From assembly GCA_003116875.1 (NCBI GenBank), contig BCKT01000004.1, positions 1,897,243 through 1,961,242 on the forward strand: a stretch of DNA of 64,000 nt. Direction: 5' to 3'. Both the position numbers and the translations under genes were made by a program. This DNA comes from Takashimella koratensis. Its lineage: Eukaryota > Basidiomycota > Tremellomycetes > Trichosporonales > Tetragoniomycetaceae. Positions 35,856 to 49,877 of this stretch are shown one piece after another; position 1 is the stretch's first letter; each line of letters begins with the position of its first letter. A model generated the notes under the pieces. The model had not been told where the DNA came from and made no database searches. It saw only the letters and a list, made by a program, of their open reading frames with translations.

Positions 35856-37554
35856 ATGCTCAAGCTACCGCTTGTGCTCACGCTAGGGCTCCTTTTGGGC
35901 CCGACCCTTGTCCTTTCGTCGCAACTCATTTTAAATGATGATCCAGCATCGGTTGAAGATAACTTCTCCAACCGAGTCTTTAACTCCGTCTGGGGGTTCC
36001 TGCGTTCCATCCACCAGTCCCAGCATCCCAATGGGCGGGCAATTGTCCCTGGCGTCGTGAAGAAGGGGACGCTCCTCTACCACGGCCGGCCAGCTGGACC
36101 CCCAGCCAAGGGAATCGATTGGTTTGCGTAGGTGATCATTTCGAAGCATTGATTGACAACAGCTTCGATGCCGAACACTCGTACATGTTTGCAAGTCATG
36201 GGGAGCAGGGAGGGTATGTTCTCATGGTGATAGGGCTAAATGACAGCACGTTGTGGACTTATACTGCGACTCGAGACCTCAAAGTGTTATATTTTGATGG
36301 ATTCTCTGCTTCCAAAGGCCGAGACGGTGGTCTCGAATCGCAAAACGTCTTGGCTGGCTTGGAGTTCGACTCATTCACGGCACCGCCAGAGGGACCAGGA
36401 CGGCGCCCGGGCGGCGGCATGGGAGACGGAGAGCGAGCTGAGAGACTGTGTAACATGTACCAGCAACAGTAGGTTGCACTTCTGGCTCATCTAACAACTC
36501 CAGTGGTATTCACGGGTTCATTCGGCAAGAGGCGACGTACGAACTCATGTTTTGCGATTTCGAGAAGGACGTAGTGCCAGTTGCATCCACCAATATCACT
36601 CTCCCTTCAGCCAATCCGTTCCCCCAACCACCTCCGACAGGCGACTTCCCTCCGCCCGATGACGAACCACAACCGCCGCCAAGAGGACCGCGAGGACCGC
36701 GTGGGGCCGACAACTTTGCCGCAGCTCAGAATCACTACAGCTTCGCGAGGGCTGCTTCTTGGCATCATCAGATCGCCGACACACGGGTCACCTTGTTCCC
36801 AGAGTACAGCACGACGCTATATGACTCGAAATATACCTCCCTGAGGGAGACAGCCAAGCAACCCGTCCTCGATCAAAGGTTGAGCAGTCTCTCAGCGGAT
36901 GATCTGACCGAGTTCAAGAGCGAGATCGGTCGCGCGTTACACTCCTGGGCCAACCACGAGTCCAGCGGTAGCGACTGGCGGTCGATCTTCATGGCAGTAG
37001 CGGATCGCTTCGACACCAGCCTTGCCGAGACCCGTGCTGAGCTGGACGCCTATTCGCCTCGAGACAACGTTACTCGCTTGGCGGAGAGGGTTCGTGCACT
37101 GACCTACGGTATGCTCATGCCCTACCTCGACGCGCGATCGACTCTGAACGAGACGGCGATTGGCGACCCCGCATACGACTCGACACGTCAAACTAGCCTG
37201 CACCACGCCAAGAAGCAATGTCAGACGGCGTTCAGTGGTCATCTGTCTGATCTCAATGAGCAGGAGATCAGGCTCAAGGATAGCCTCGAGTCCGTTCTAG
37301 GTCGGATTTGCTCGTTCACTGTCGACACATTCGCTCAGGCGACAGCTGTTCAAACCGTCGTACAGGAAGATGTTGCTGCATGGCAAGCGGAAATCACCAC
37401 CTTGATGAACTGGTTAGCTTGGCCGAGCTGGGTTCGTCTGCAGAGGTTGTGCTCGCGGATGGAGCTCCCCTATATGCCAATGTGGCCTCTGGGGGAGGGC
37501 CCCGGTGTTCGCGAGGATGCGCCTGGTTTGACTTGCATCGACGCGTCGTTTTAG
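35856..37554 (+). CDS. Secreted protein of unknown function with LYHG and DWFAFDAEH motifs
   Basis: Not assigned to a named enzyme. The ATG at 35856 opens a clear signal peptide, MLKLPLVLTLGLLLGPTLVLS. Then come FNSVWGFLRSIHQ, GTLLYHGRPAGPP and, after a 35-nt intron at 36128-36162, DWFAFDAEHSYMFASHG. Further on are LKVLYFDGFSASK, and after a second intron at about 36469-36503 HGIHGFIRQEATYELMFCDFE. A proline/glycine-rich spacer follows (PPPTGDFPPPDDEPQPPPRGPRGPRG), then a 250-residue helical C-terminal half with RTLFPEY-like and LSADDLTEFKSEI segments. The protein is about 540 residues and ends DASF at 37554. The LYHGR...DW..FD.EH arrangement recurs in uncharacterised secreted basidiomycete and ascomycete proteins as far as I can recall. 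Cell-wall or surface location is inference. Confidence 0.75.
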
Positions 37555-37785
37555 GTGTTGTAGAGAAGTTAGAAGATGTTATCACTGGACACAATGACGT
37601 GGACTTTCCTCCTCAGTCGATCTCGGGGGAATCGGGTACCCCTCCGACCCTTTACGGTCCGAACAGGTGCCACTCGCCAGGGTTCCCGGAGAGACCGGCA
37701 CGTCGGGGCAGGAAGGCGGCGTATATAGACCCAACCCCCACGGTGTTTTCTCGTTTTACCACTTCCCTCGTCTATTGAGAACAAA

Positions 37786-39052
37786 ATGTCTCTTCCTAAG
37801 GTAGGATCTTGCGTTCACGGGCGTCATCTGACTGAATTCTAGGTTATTGTCTGCGGCGAGTTCTACTGGGCCCAAAAGTAAGTCGGCTTGGTTGGTGTGT
37901 TGCTAAGCAAGACCAGGGAGCTCAAGGCTCTTGAAGCCATTGCGGTTGTCGTTACCTCCGACTTCTCTTCTCGAGCTGCATTCCTCAAGGACATTGAGAC
38001 TAACTCGGACGCCGTCGTTATCATTAAGACGCAGGGTGCCAACGTCGGTCTCTTCGACCGTGAGATGTTGTCCAAGTTCCCCAAGAGCGTCAAATACATC
38101 TGCTCGCATGGTGAGTCTCCGTCTCAGGTGGTGACTGACAAATTAGGTGCTGGTTACGACGCGATCGACGTCAACGTCGCTACCGAGCTCGGTAAGGCCT
38201 TACAAGTTCTGGAGCTAATCAAAAGGCATCAACGTCGCTCACACTCCTGGTGCTGTTGACCACGGCACTGCGACCACTGCTCTTTACCTGCTACTTGGCG
38301 CTTTCCGTCAGTACTCTCACGCGGAGATCAACGCCAGGAAGGGTAAGCTTGAGACTGTCACGGCGCTGACCAACAGGTGTCTGGCTTCAGGACTACCCCC
38401 TTGCCCACGACCCCGAGGGTAAGACTATCGGTATTGTCGGCATGGGTGGTATCGGCAAGGCCTTGGCTCGCAGACTTCTCCCCCTCGGCATGAAGATTCT
38501 TTACCACAACCGTCGTGAGGTTTCCCCCGCCCCCGACTTCCCCTGCGAATACGTCCCGAAGCTCGACGACCTCTTGGCCCGATCCGATGTTGTCTCTTTG
38601 CACATGCCCCTGAACGCGAACACTGCCAACAGTTTCGGGGAGGCCCAGTTTGCCAAGATGAAGGACGGTTCTATCCTCATCAACACTGCCCGAGGTGGTG
38701 TCATGGACCACGAGGCGTTGATCAAGGCTCTTGACAGCGGCAAGGTGAGCATAAATAGTGCGCAAAGCTGACTTGCAGCTCTACTCGGCTGGTCTCGATG
38801 TCTTCCCCGAGGAGTGAGGTCTGATTAGTTTCGTCAACTGACAACAGGCCCAAAATCGACCAACGCCTGAGGGACAACGTTAAGATTACCATCCTTCCTC
38901 ACGTCGGAACCCACACCGAGGAGTCGCGTTACGACATGGAGGTTGTTCTCCTCAAGGTGAGATGAAGGAGAGGGCCCAGCTGATCTCAGAACGTCGAATC
39001 TGCCATCCAGAACGGTGCTCTTATCAACCAGGTTCCCGAGCAGCGCAAGTAA
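37786..39052 (+). CDS. D-isomer-specific 2-hydroxyacid dehydrogenase (second copy)
   Basis: NAD(P)H-dependent 2-oxoacid reductase of the glyoxylate/hydroxypyruvate type. The ATG at 37786 and a 15-nt first exon (MSLPK) are followed by VIVCGEFYWAQK and about eight further short exons. Marks: ICSHGAGYDAIDV, NVAHTPGAVDHGTATTALYLLLGAFR (substrate loop), GKTIGIVGMGGIGKALARR (GxGxxG), Arg in NTARGGVMDH, Glu in LDVFPEEPKID and His in LPHVGTHTEESR. The end is EQRK with TAA at 39050-39052. Using the GTAAGC there as an intron would still give RK-stop. It is distinct from the 6.7 kb copy, with the VDHGTATTAL signature instead of VTESTADFTV. The head-to-tail partner is the amidase. Confidence 0.92.
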
Positions 39053-39253
39053 GCGTAGTATTGGATCTAATGTAGGGTACTAGATCTTTGCAGGTAGAAT
39101 CGTTGTAGGTGTCACCTTCTCTTACGTGTTGCTTGCAGATGTTGGGAGATGCTCTGCATGCAACGAATCTTGCTACCTAGCTGTCTATGTTGTCTCTACG
39201 CCTCTTTCTATGGTCGCAAGGGATGCTCTGGCCGATCGTCAGTCCAGCAGCCA

Positions 39254-40903
39254 TCACACAACCAGGCGCTTGGCCCCTTCAGGGGCAGGAATGGAGTTCA
39301 GCCTGTCGGCATCGGCATTAACCCAAGCCTTGGCGACCTCAGTGCCAACGGCAACAAGTCGTTGGTCCTCATACCTGCTTACGTTAGTTGACAGGCAACC
39401 TCACCAACTCGGATCCTCAACACTCACCTGGGAGCGACTAGAGTGAGACCGATCGGCATGCCATTGTCACCTGCAAAGCCCGGAACGTTCATCACGGGCA
39501 CATGCAACGCCGTCCAGATGGATTGGAACCTGGGGTCACCTGTGCTGGCGAGACCGAACGGCGCCGTGTCGGGGGTCGAGGGTGCAATAATCGCGTCGTA
39601 TTCTCCAGCCAGTCGATCAATCACCGGACGTAAAGAAGCCATCGTGTCGTAAGCCTGCAGCAGCTGCTTTCGAGTGATGTTTGCAGTGTTTTCGACATGT
39701 CCCCTGAGCTCTTTCGTCAAGAGTTCGGGAGCCATGAGGTACTCAGCGAGGAAGCTGACACGACTCTCGCCATTCATGATTCGCACGTGGGAGATCTCGT
39801 GGACATCGTTAAACTCTTTCGGTAGAGAGATTTCGACCACGTTCGCGCCTTCGTTTTGGAGCAGCGTCTTAGATTTGTCCCATGCGGCTCTCAAAGCAGG
39901 CGAGGCACCCGATCCTTTCTCCCACTGGTCGGTCTTGACGTAGGCAAAACGGCAAGCGGACAACGGTCTGGGGACCGGAGGAAAGTCGTCGGTGATATGG
40001 AAGACGTTGCAGAGGAGCTGCAGGTCGGCGACCGAGCGAGTAAAGAAGCCAACAGTGTCGAGAGTGTTGGAGCAGAACTTGACACCTTCTCGAGAGATAG
40101 CCCCCCACCTGATAGACGACATCAGTGCCATGAGGCCACGATAGAGTACCTACGTTGGCTTCAGGGCAAACACCCCGTTGTAGCTCCCCGGCCGCAATGT
40201 ACTACCTGATTCTGTTCAGCTTGGCAAAGGGTAGAGCTTACCTCTAGTTTGTGTCCCGAGAGCGACGTGACATTGCCAGTCAGCCACAGCAGCGCCAGAT
40301 CCAGACGAAGAGCCCCCCGGCGAATAGTCCGTGTTGTATGGGTTGGTAGCGGGAGTGCTTTCATGGATCGCTGCGAACATTGTGGTGTACTGGCACAAGT
40401 CAGTACAGGGCTCTTTTTTGAGACTCACTGTTTTGCCATAGATCAGCGCTCCTGCAGCACGCAAGACGGCGACAGCCGCAGAGTCAACACCGGGGATAGA
40501 ATCCTTGTAAATCGGCGAGTAGTATTCGGTGGGCAAGTCTGCGACCAACGTGAGCTCGTGGGAGTGATAGTGAACCAGTTCGAAACCAACCTTTGGTGTC
40601 TGTTAATACGCCTGGTGTCAGTTGAAATCGAATCCAAGTCAGCGGGAATGACTTACTCAGCACATCCTTGAAGCCAACGACGACGCCATGCAGAGGACCA
40701 CGCTTCGCGACGGGGAGGGCGTCCAGTCTAGCAGCCTCTGCAAGCACGTATTCGCGACTCATGTAAACCCAAGCGTGGACCACTCCATCTCGCTCATCGA
40801 AGCGGGCCAAGTGGTCCTCTACGATTTGTGTCACGGTCAGCTTGCCGGCAGCAACCAGCGCGATGGTCTCGGTCGCGGTGAGAAAGTTGGAGGGAAGAGT
40901 CAT
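39254..40903 (-). CDS. Amidase (amidase-signature family)
   Basis: Ser-cisSer-Lys amidase cutting carboxamide bonds. The ATG at 40903 starts MTLPSNFLTATETIALVAAGKLTVTQIVEDHLARFDE. The catalytic Lys is in GVVVGFKDVL, reached before an intron at about 40640. The core reads DSAAVAVLRAAGALIYGKT, then NPYNTDYSPGGSSSGSGAAVAD (cis-Ser region) and LGTQTRGSLIRPGSYNGVFALKPTWG (nucleophile Ser in the GS step, using the exon across 40208-40240). The last large exon covers WTALHVPVMNVPGFAGDNGMPIGLTLVAPR. A final exon ends PAPEGAKRLVV with TGA at 39256-39254. The length of about 490 residues is normal. No signal peptide, so probably cytosolic. It lies between the dehydrogenase and a PhyH gene, which suggests a shared catabolic route. 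Confidence 0.9.
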
Positions 40904-41206
40904 TTTTGTTGATGCTTTAGTGACCTTCTCGAGCGAGCGACTTTATACACGGAGTTCTCGGGGTTGAACTCCGTGAGCTTTCCGTAGGAATGGACTCAAA
41001 AAGTATTTTCAGCTGCAGAATGGTCAAAGCCATCGTGCGGGATGCACAATGATTGGCCAAGGCCATGTTCTTCGAGAACGTTGACATGCGCCGAATCCCT
41101 GAGCGAACTTTCTGCGGTCGACTCACGCCAGTGTTGTGGATCAAATCGACTATCAAGTCATACATGCAACATCTTCCCTTCGAAAGAAATACATCATTAC
41201 TATTGC
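40904..41206. other. Promoter stretch before the amidase, nothing else seen
   Basis: About 300 bp between the PhyH stop and the amidase ATG on the same strand. No recognisable element. Confidence 0.6.
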
Positions 41207-42350
41207 TCAAACGCGGACACCTACAAGCCTCATCACTGCTTCCGTCTCTTGAGGAGCAAATACAGGTCTCACCCTATTTGCAGGGTCGAGAGAGTCGTCG
41301 GGTCGTCGGGGAAGGGCATTATGATAACCCTCACGTTCGGCGGGGATCAAGTTTTTGTTTGGCCAATGAGTCGTGCCCTTGCCAGTCTTGAAGACGTTCA
41401 ATTTCTCCGCGAGAAGCTCCTCAGTCATCATGCTTCTTGGGCACATGCAGACATAAGCGACGAAGCGTGTTTGCTTTCCCACAGGGCTCGCATTCCAGTG
41501 GATTGTTCGAGAATCCCAGACTGGGCGAGAGATCAGCAATTTGACATTTCATCAGACGTACGGATAAAGTCCCCAGCGTTGGCGCAAACCTTGACTTTTT
41601 CACAACCACGTGATGTGTACCACGCGAGGTCCTCGGGAGTGTAATTGTAACCGTTCTCCTTCTCTCCCACGTCTTGCTCTGGCCGGAAACCACCGATTTG
41701 TGCAAAATGCTCTTGGTGTAGCCGATGAGACCCCTTGAGAACGCAGAGTCCCCCGTCGAGTGGTCCGTTGGGAGAGAGGTTGGCGATCCCTTGGTACAGC
41801 TCGAAGCGATCGACGCGTCGTGGGTTCTGGTCAATGTCTGAAGTTGATGAGTTAGGGAGGAGTCAAGAATACCGGATCCACTCACGAGGCCAGGGGGCGG
41901 TAGGCTTGATGTCTGTGCGTCCATGTTCTCCAATAGGTAGCGAAGCATTGACGCCGTCAAACGATGCAATCAGGTCATCGGTACCCCATACTTCCTTGAA
42001 AACTTTGGAGATGCCAGGATGACTTTCGGGTCTCAGCGAGTAGCAGTTGACTTGTACTCACGCTCGAATTTTCCACACAAAGTCTTCCTGATTGACGCAG
42101 TATCGGTTATACAGTCCGCCCCTGGGTCTATCAGCGATGTCTTCAAGCGTTACTGTACATACGTTACGCCGTAAGGTAAGTGCTCCGCATCCCACGTCGA
42201 CTTGTCATCCCTTTTGAATCCATGGGGAAACGATTCGAGCCACTGCAACGCCGATTCACAAAACCCGTCGCAGTCGTCTTTGGGAATGACCCCCGGGATC
42301 ACGACGAAACCGTCTCGTTCGAGATCAACAATGAACTTTGGCCTGGTCAT
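41207..42350 (-). CDS. PhyH-family dioxygenase (third copy)
   Basis: Probable Fe(II)/2-oxoglutarate dioxygenase. The ATG at 42350 starts MTRPKFIVDLERDGFVVIPGVIPKDDC. Middle exons: GGLYNRYCVNQEDFVWKIR, HPGISKVFKEVWGTDDLIASFDGVNASLP. The iron HxD is PWPHIDQNPRR, formed across an intron at about 41838-41887. It is followed by FELYQGIANLSPNGPLDGGLCVLKGSHRLH. The distal His is in LWDSRTIHWNASP, with Arg in KQTRFVAYVCM. The tail MRLVGVRV ends at 41207. Six or more introns. The WxHxDQNP plus YQGxxNLxPNGPxDGGL arrangement is a distinct fungal subgroup, unlike the copies at 8 and 20 kb. The start is divergent from the sugar transporter at 43070. Confidence 0.9.
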
Positions 42351-43069
42351 GGTTCGAGTATGCCGTAGAGTACTGAGTGACAATGTGACAAATATAATTC
42401 GGCATCGCCCGGTAATCAGGGTGGGGGGGAAGAGAAGGCCTTACAAAAGCTCCGCGATCGAGGTGGAGCAGGGGCTGAAAGTGGGGAAAGTGGGGGAAAA
42501 TGAACCGCACATTAAGCTGCGCAATCGCGCCCATTTTCTTGGCATCGATGGAGAAGGGGCAAAAACAGACAGGGGCGCTCAAGTCGATGTCGACCGTGTG
42601 GGTTGGCCAAGGGGGTCCAATCTGTCTTCCTGTTCACCGGGTTGCTCCGTGGTCATGAAAAATCCTTGTCGAGAGTTGCTCGGTGTCTTGCAAGATAGGA
42701 ACATGCTCGTCGCTCAAGCAATCACTTCTTGCCATCATGTAGCAGGAAATGAGATAACGAAGCACCGTTTTCACCCTCATCGATGAAAAAAGTGGGGGCA
42801 CCGTAGCCGGTGGGGAACGGAGCGCTCAACCAAGTGTAAAGCGCTCATGGCCAACTTGTCGCTCAAGTCAGCTGTCATCTGCTTACCCCGCTCAGCGCAG
42901 AGATAACATGACCATCTTTTGGCTGGGGAGAGATGTCGGGGCACAAAGTGGGGGAGGTCAGGGTGGGGGAAGAGTCGGGAGAAAGCCTTGCCGGTTCAGA
43001 TACATATAGACTAGCGCAAGAGAAGCTCCTCTTGCCCTCAGAGATACTCTCCTCTTCGACTGATTGACC
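42351..43069 (+). promoter_or_regulatory. Divergent promoter with repeated GTGGGG motifs
   Basis: The 719-bp region between the PhyH gene and the sugar transporter carries GTGGGG at about 42421, 42481, 42490, 42792, 42810, 42948 and 42963, plus CTGGGG at 42923, all on the plus strand. These fit the SYGGRG consensus of Mig1/CreA-type carbon-catabolite repressors. That such a repressor acts here is inference. Confidence 0.45.
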
Positions 43070-44906
43070 ATGTCCGACGAGAAGACACTTCACAATGGCG
43101 TTGCGCCGGTCATCAGCACTCACTCGGACCCTGCTCTCGACAAGCAGCTTGGAGGTGACATCAAAGAGATACAAGGCGATGCCGAGTTCCTCCACGCCAT
43201 CACCGCGGCGCCGATGAACCCTTGGTCCAAGACGTCCATCCAGCTTTACTTTATCTTGTTGATTGCTGCCCTTAACGCGACGGCGTCTGGGTTTGATGGC
43301 GTGAGTTTTTTGACCAATCATGGCGGATCCCAGCTGATGCGAACCGTGCACAGTCCATCTTCACGTCTATCAACGCAATGACGCAATATCAAACCTACTT
43401 CCATCATACCGAGACGGGCTCCAGTACCGGTATCATATTCATGATCTACACGATCGGAGCGATGATAGGTTCATTGTTTACTGGGCCTATCTGCGACCAG
43501 TTCGGCCGCCGGGTCGGAATGATGTCCGGCGCCGTGTTCATCATGGTTGCTGCTTGTCTCCTTACGGGAGCGCAGTCCGACGCGTACCTTTTGGGCGGCC
43601 GATTTGTTCTCGGATTCGGCGTGTCTATCGGCACTAGCGCGGCTCCGACCTACGCGCTGGAGCTTGCGCCTCCGCAGTGGCGTGCTCGAGTCGTCGGATA
43701 CTACAACACTTGTGAGTGAGCTAGGGGAGGTCTTACTAACCAGTATAGTCTTCTACACTGGCTCAATCCTTTGCACGGGAGTTGCCTACGCCTCCGCCAA
43801 GATCAATGGCCCCGCGGCGTTCCGTCTTCCGCTTGGACTCCAGCTCGGCCCTCCTGTCATCATCTTCATTGGCGCCCTTTTCATTCCCGAGTCCCCTCGT
43901 TGGCTCACTGCTCGAGGCAAGATCGACAAGGCATCAGCAATCTTGGCAAAGTACCACGGAGGCGGAGACCCGAACCACCCTATAGTCCTTCTCGAGTTGA
44001 GCGAGTTTGAGCGCTCGATCGAGGTATCAAGGGCACAGGCTTGGTGGGACTACCGCTCTCTTTTCTCCACCCACAACGCGAGGTGGCGTTTCTTCATGGT
44101 TGCTTGCATGTAAGTGTCGAGACGATGCGCCAGCTGATCATCAGGTCGTTCTTCGCACAGCTCAGCGGAAACAGCGTCCTCACCTACTACCTCCCGAGCA
44201 TGTACACTCGCCTTGGTATTTCTTCGACTCAGCGTCGACTTCTCTTGACCTTCGCCAACTCGATCGTATCGTGCGCTGGTGCCGTTGCGGGCTCAGCAAC
44301 TAACGACATGATCGGACGACGAACGAAACTTTGGGTTGGATCGATCGTTCTCGCTTGCCTCTTCGCCGCCGTGGCTGGGTTCTCAAGCCAGTTCTCTGAC
44401 AACGTCAACGCACACCCCACCACTGCTCTGTCGAATGCCGGTGTTGCCATGGTGAGTCTACGTTACTAGTCATGGGATATGCGCGCTAACTCAGAACAGA
44501 TCTTCCTTTTCGGCTGCGCTTACTCGTTCGTCTACACGCCCCTCACCGCGACCTACTGTGCCGAGTCACTCGACAACCACACTCGTGCCAAAGGGATGGG
44601 TGTTCACGTCATCATGAGCAACCTCGCCAACCTGTACAACACCTACGTCACTTCCATCGCTCTCGAGAAGATTGACTGGAAGTACTACCTTGTATTTGTC
44701 GCACTCAACCTCGTCTATGGTAAGCCTTTATACCTTATTTCTCGCTGACTAGCGCAGCTGTTGTTTGGTTCTTCTTTGGCGTTGAGACTCGCGGACGTAC
44801 CCTCGAGGAGTTGAAAGACGTCTTCGACCAACCTTTCCCACCGCGTGCTGCTTTGAAGAAGGCCACCATGGTCGAGCGCGACGGCCAGTTGGAAGGGATC
44901 GAGTAG
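43070..44906 (+). CDS. Sugar-porter major facilitator (lactose/hexose permease-like, first)
   Basis: Plasma-membrane proton-coupled sugar transporter. The ATG at 43070 starts MSDEKTLHNGVAPV. The first segment is FILLIAALNATASGFDG, joined by an intron to SIFTSINAMTQYQTYF. Sugar-porter signatures: GSLFTGPICDQFGRRVGM, GRFVLGFGVSIGTSAAPTYALELAPPQWRARVVGYYNT, PESPRWLTARGK, and in the second half SFFAQLSGNSVLTYYLP. Then NDMIGRRTKLW, YAFxx-equivalent FGCAYSFVYTPLTATYCAE, and GVETRGRTLEELKDVF, the terminal motif. TAG lies at 44904-44906. About six introns. The wording GxGVSIGTSAAPTYALELAPP is like fungal lactose permeases (Lac12 group). The actual sugar is not readable. Confidence 0.92.
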
Positions 44907-45424
44907 AGATCTGACTGACACCCCGCACTAAATCAGTCTTGACACCGCCCTGACTCCGAATTGTAGAGTAGCACCTTGCTGTTGCTTTGAAAGTCAGCTT
45001 CGTGATAGCTTTGGTCAACGAGAGTAGCTATGCATCATCTGCTTCGCAAGAGTACATGACTGGGGTTGTCCTCTATAAGCTTTTGACAAGACGTAACAGC
45101 AAAACAACACAATGGAAGGGGCGTGCCCAAGCAGATGAGATCCTTTCGGCACCCTCCTGTAAGCTATTGCGCTTTGGAGAGGCGACAATTGCCCCAAAAC
45201 TCGGTGCAAACTCTTTTTTGATGCCATCGTTTGGAGAAAGTCCACATTTTCTAATTCAGGACACGGGATCCCTGCCGAGAGCCCGCCGGACCGCCCCGCA
45301 GCTTGATTGCCGAGCCGGCCCGCTCAAGATCAATCGGACATTGATCACTTGACGAGGTTTTAGTCGGGTTTCGGCAAACCATATAAGCTGGTGGATCTTT
45401 GATGTTCGTTGCTACACCCGTACA
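44907..45424. other. Intergenic stretch before the carboxylesterase
   Basis: About 520 bp with one long but characterless open frame (44987-45352). AAACCATATAAGC at about 45376-45388 is TATA-like and lies about 40 bp before the esterase ATG. Confidence 0.5.
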
Positions 45425-47650
<2,226 letters not shown>

Positions 47651-47917
47651 GAAGAGGATGAGGTTGTCTGTTTGGGATGACTGGAAGCGAGACGGAAAGG
47701 TATTCAAGTGGACACCAAAGGGCCACCGTTATAATAAGGATGCAAAATAGTTTGGCATAGGACGTCAGACTGATAAGCTAGCTGAAGTGTTGTAGTTTAG
47801 TTTCGGTGCACTGTCAAACCGGACTCGATTCATTCGAGACTGCAGGACATTGAGGGGTCACCGCCAAATGAGAAGAGTAGGGCAGTCTCATATACCGTAT
47901 TATTGCCTAGCCCAGAT
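47651..47917. other. Convergent 3' region
   Basis: A 267-bp gap between two stop codons on opposite strands. It probably holds both 3' ends and shows no gene. Confidence 0.6.
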
Positions 47918-49877
47918 TTACTGCTCCGCGATGAGGTCTCTACCATAGTCGCCCGTGCACTCAAAGTCCTTGAACTTCCGGGCGGGTACCTTGCGGGCGA
48001 ACAGCTCATCAAGCTGAGCGTAGGATCTACCAGAGAATTCGGGGACGAAAAAGTAGACGATGAAGCATGAGACGAACCCGAGGATAAAAAACATCCATGC
48101 TGGATTGTCAGATTGTGAATCAGAAGATACGTACCAGTTTTGATGCCCCATCCACGTCCGCCGGAAGCGGTCGAGTTGAGCATGTAAGGGAGGCATGTTG
48201 TCATGATCAAGCCGACAAGAGCGTTACCAACAACGCCCAGTGTGGTGGTTTTAGCACGAAGTCGAGAGGATCCTGACTCTCCAGTGTAGGCGAAGCCGGC
48301 AACACCGGGACCAATGGTCTTCTATTAGCGTTGCGATTGAGGGAAGGACTCACGGAGGCGGCCGAGAATAGAGCAACAAAGAGAGTGAGCACAACCCCAC
48401 TAGCGTAGGAGTAGACACCGTGGGTGATCTCTGCAATAAGGCCAATGGAAACTGGGGTCAGCCACAGGTAATTGGAAAACTTACGCATGGAAAGAGTCAT
48501 CGTGAGGAGACCACCGAACAACAGACCCCATCGTCCGACAGACCTCGTCTCGATGGTAAAGAAAGTCAAAACGTTTGCGGCAAGGCCGACGACTGAAGTC
48601 AGCCGTGTATTCTCTTTCCGGCCTACTTGTTGTGATCACACTGTTCACCAAGGGGTCATCTGACCCAGCGATTTCGAAGAAGTAGGTCGAATACTGGCCT
48701 GTGAGATTCGATCCAGCGAGATTGTTTGTCATGGGAGGGAAGACCGCACAGAATGTCCGTCGAAGGTTGTCACCCTAATTGTTAGACAAATCAATCTTGG
48801 TCTCACCTTGAAGCAATCCAAGTATGAAGACTGCTTCTGCAGCTCCATCTCTTCAGCCTCTTTTTCCAAAGTGTACTCGAGCTCGGCAAAAGCCCGGTCG
48901 AGGTCAAAGTCTTTTTGCCACGAGTGGATGTAAGCGAGGTTGGCACGCGCTTTGTCCTTCCTGCCGCGCATGATGAGCCAGTTGGGGCTTTCGACCAGAA
49001 TGAGAAGCTCAAAAATGAGGACCAGGGTGGGCACGGCGAGGCCGATGTACAGGGGTACCCTGAACGCTCTGTTATCGTTGATATCAGCTCCCCACTTGAG
49101 ATTGGTTCCATAGGTAACCAGGGTCGAGAGGAGGGAGCCGAATGTCACTGGAATTAGCGGTATACGGGGTGTGTGACTCACTGCAGAGGTACGAGAAACT
49201 GAGACCGATTGCACGACACTCTCGAGGGGCAACTTCGGCGACAAAGGTGGGCACAGTCGACTGCATCATACCCGTTGCTGCGTGTTAGGCGAGGCCTGGT
49301 TGAGACTTACCGAAACCAATGACGATCTTGGAGCCGGTCCACATCCTCCAGTCATTAGCGATGACCTCGAGCATAACACCGATGTAGGACCAGAAGATGA
49401 CGAGGTACAGGGAGACACGACGGCCAAAGTAGTCCGAAGTGAAGCCTGCGGAGATCTGACCAAGAACTTGGAATGTCGCAAACATGGCAGCCCAGAGGGT
49501 GAGGACGTTGGCTTGGACCGCATATGTCCCGTCGCCGGCGGGCTCGCCCATCTAAGGTCAGCATGGTCATTGACATGTACATACTGTTTTGAGGAAGGCA
49601 TTGATCCCAAGGACGTTGCCCGGAAGGGAGAATTCAATGCCAAGGATGATTGCATTGCACTACGGTCAGCTTGGTGCTGATATGTACCTACCTGCACTGC
49701 AAGGATCATGAGCAAGTTCTTCTTGTTCTCCATGAGCACCTTCCAGGGGCTGCGTGCCGCGGAGAGGGTGTCGACAGCGGCGTTGGCGATGCGCTTCTGG
49801 TGGTCTACTTCGACATGCTGGTTGCCTTCCGGGTCGGTGGCGTACTCATTTTGAGCAGGTAGAATCTTGTCGGACAT
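47918..49877 (-). CDS. Sugar-porter major facilitator (maltose/hexose-like, second)
   Basis: Plasma-membrane sugar transporter. The ATG at 49877 starts MSDKILPAQNEYATDPEGNQ. Marks: GINAFLKTMGEPAGDGTYAV, LGQISAGFTSDYFGRRVSLYLV, GSKIVIGFGTGMMQSTVPTFVAEVAPRECRAIGLSF (the motif after segment 4), VESPNWLIMRGRKDKARANL, then NLAGSNLTGQYSTYFFEIAG. Next VVGLAANVLTFFTIETRSVGRWGLL and AWMFFILGFVSCFIVYFFVPEFSGRSYAQLDELF, the family terminal motif with PEFSGRS. The stop is at 47918. About eight introns. PEFSGRSYAQLDELF and the acidic loop are typical of alpha-glucoside/maltose permease-like proteins. Sharing a 513-bp divergent promoter with the alpha-L-rhamnosidase makes rhamnose or a rhamnoside the leading candidate substrate (inference). 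Confidence 0.9.

Noticed and set aside
36100..36170. Apparent frameshift in the secreted protein gene after DWFA
   Set aside because: A 35-nt intron at 36128-36162 (GTAGGT...CAACAG) joins DWFA to FDAEHSYMF in phase, so the gene is intact.
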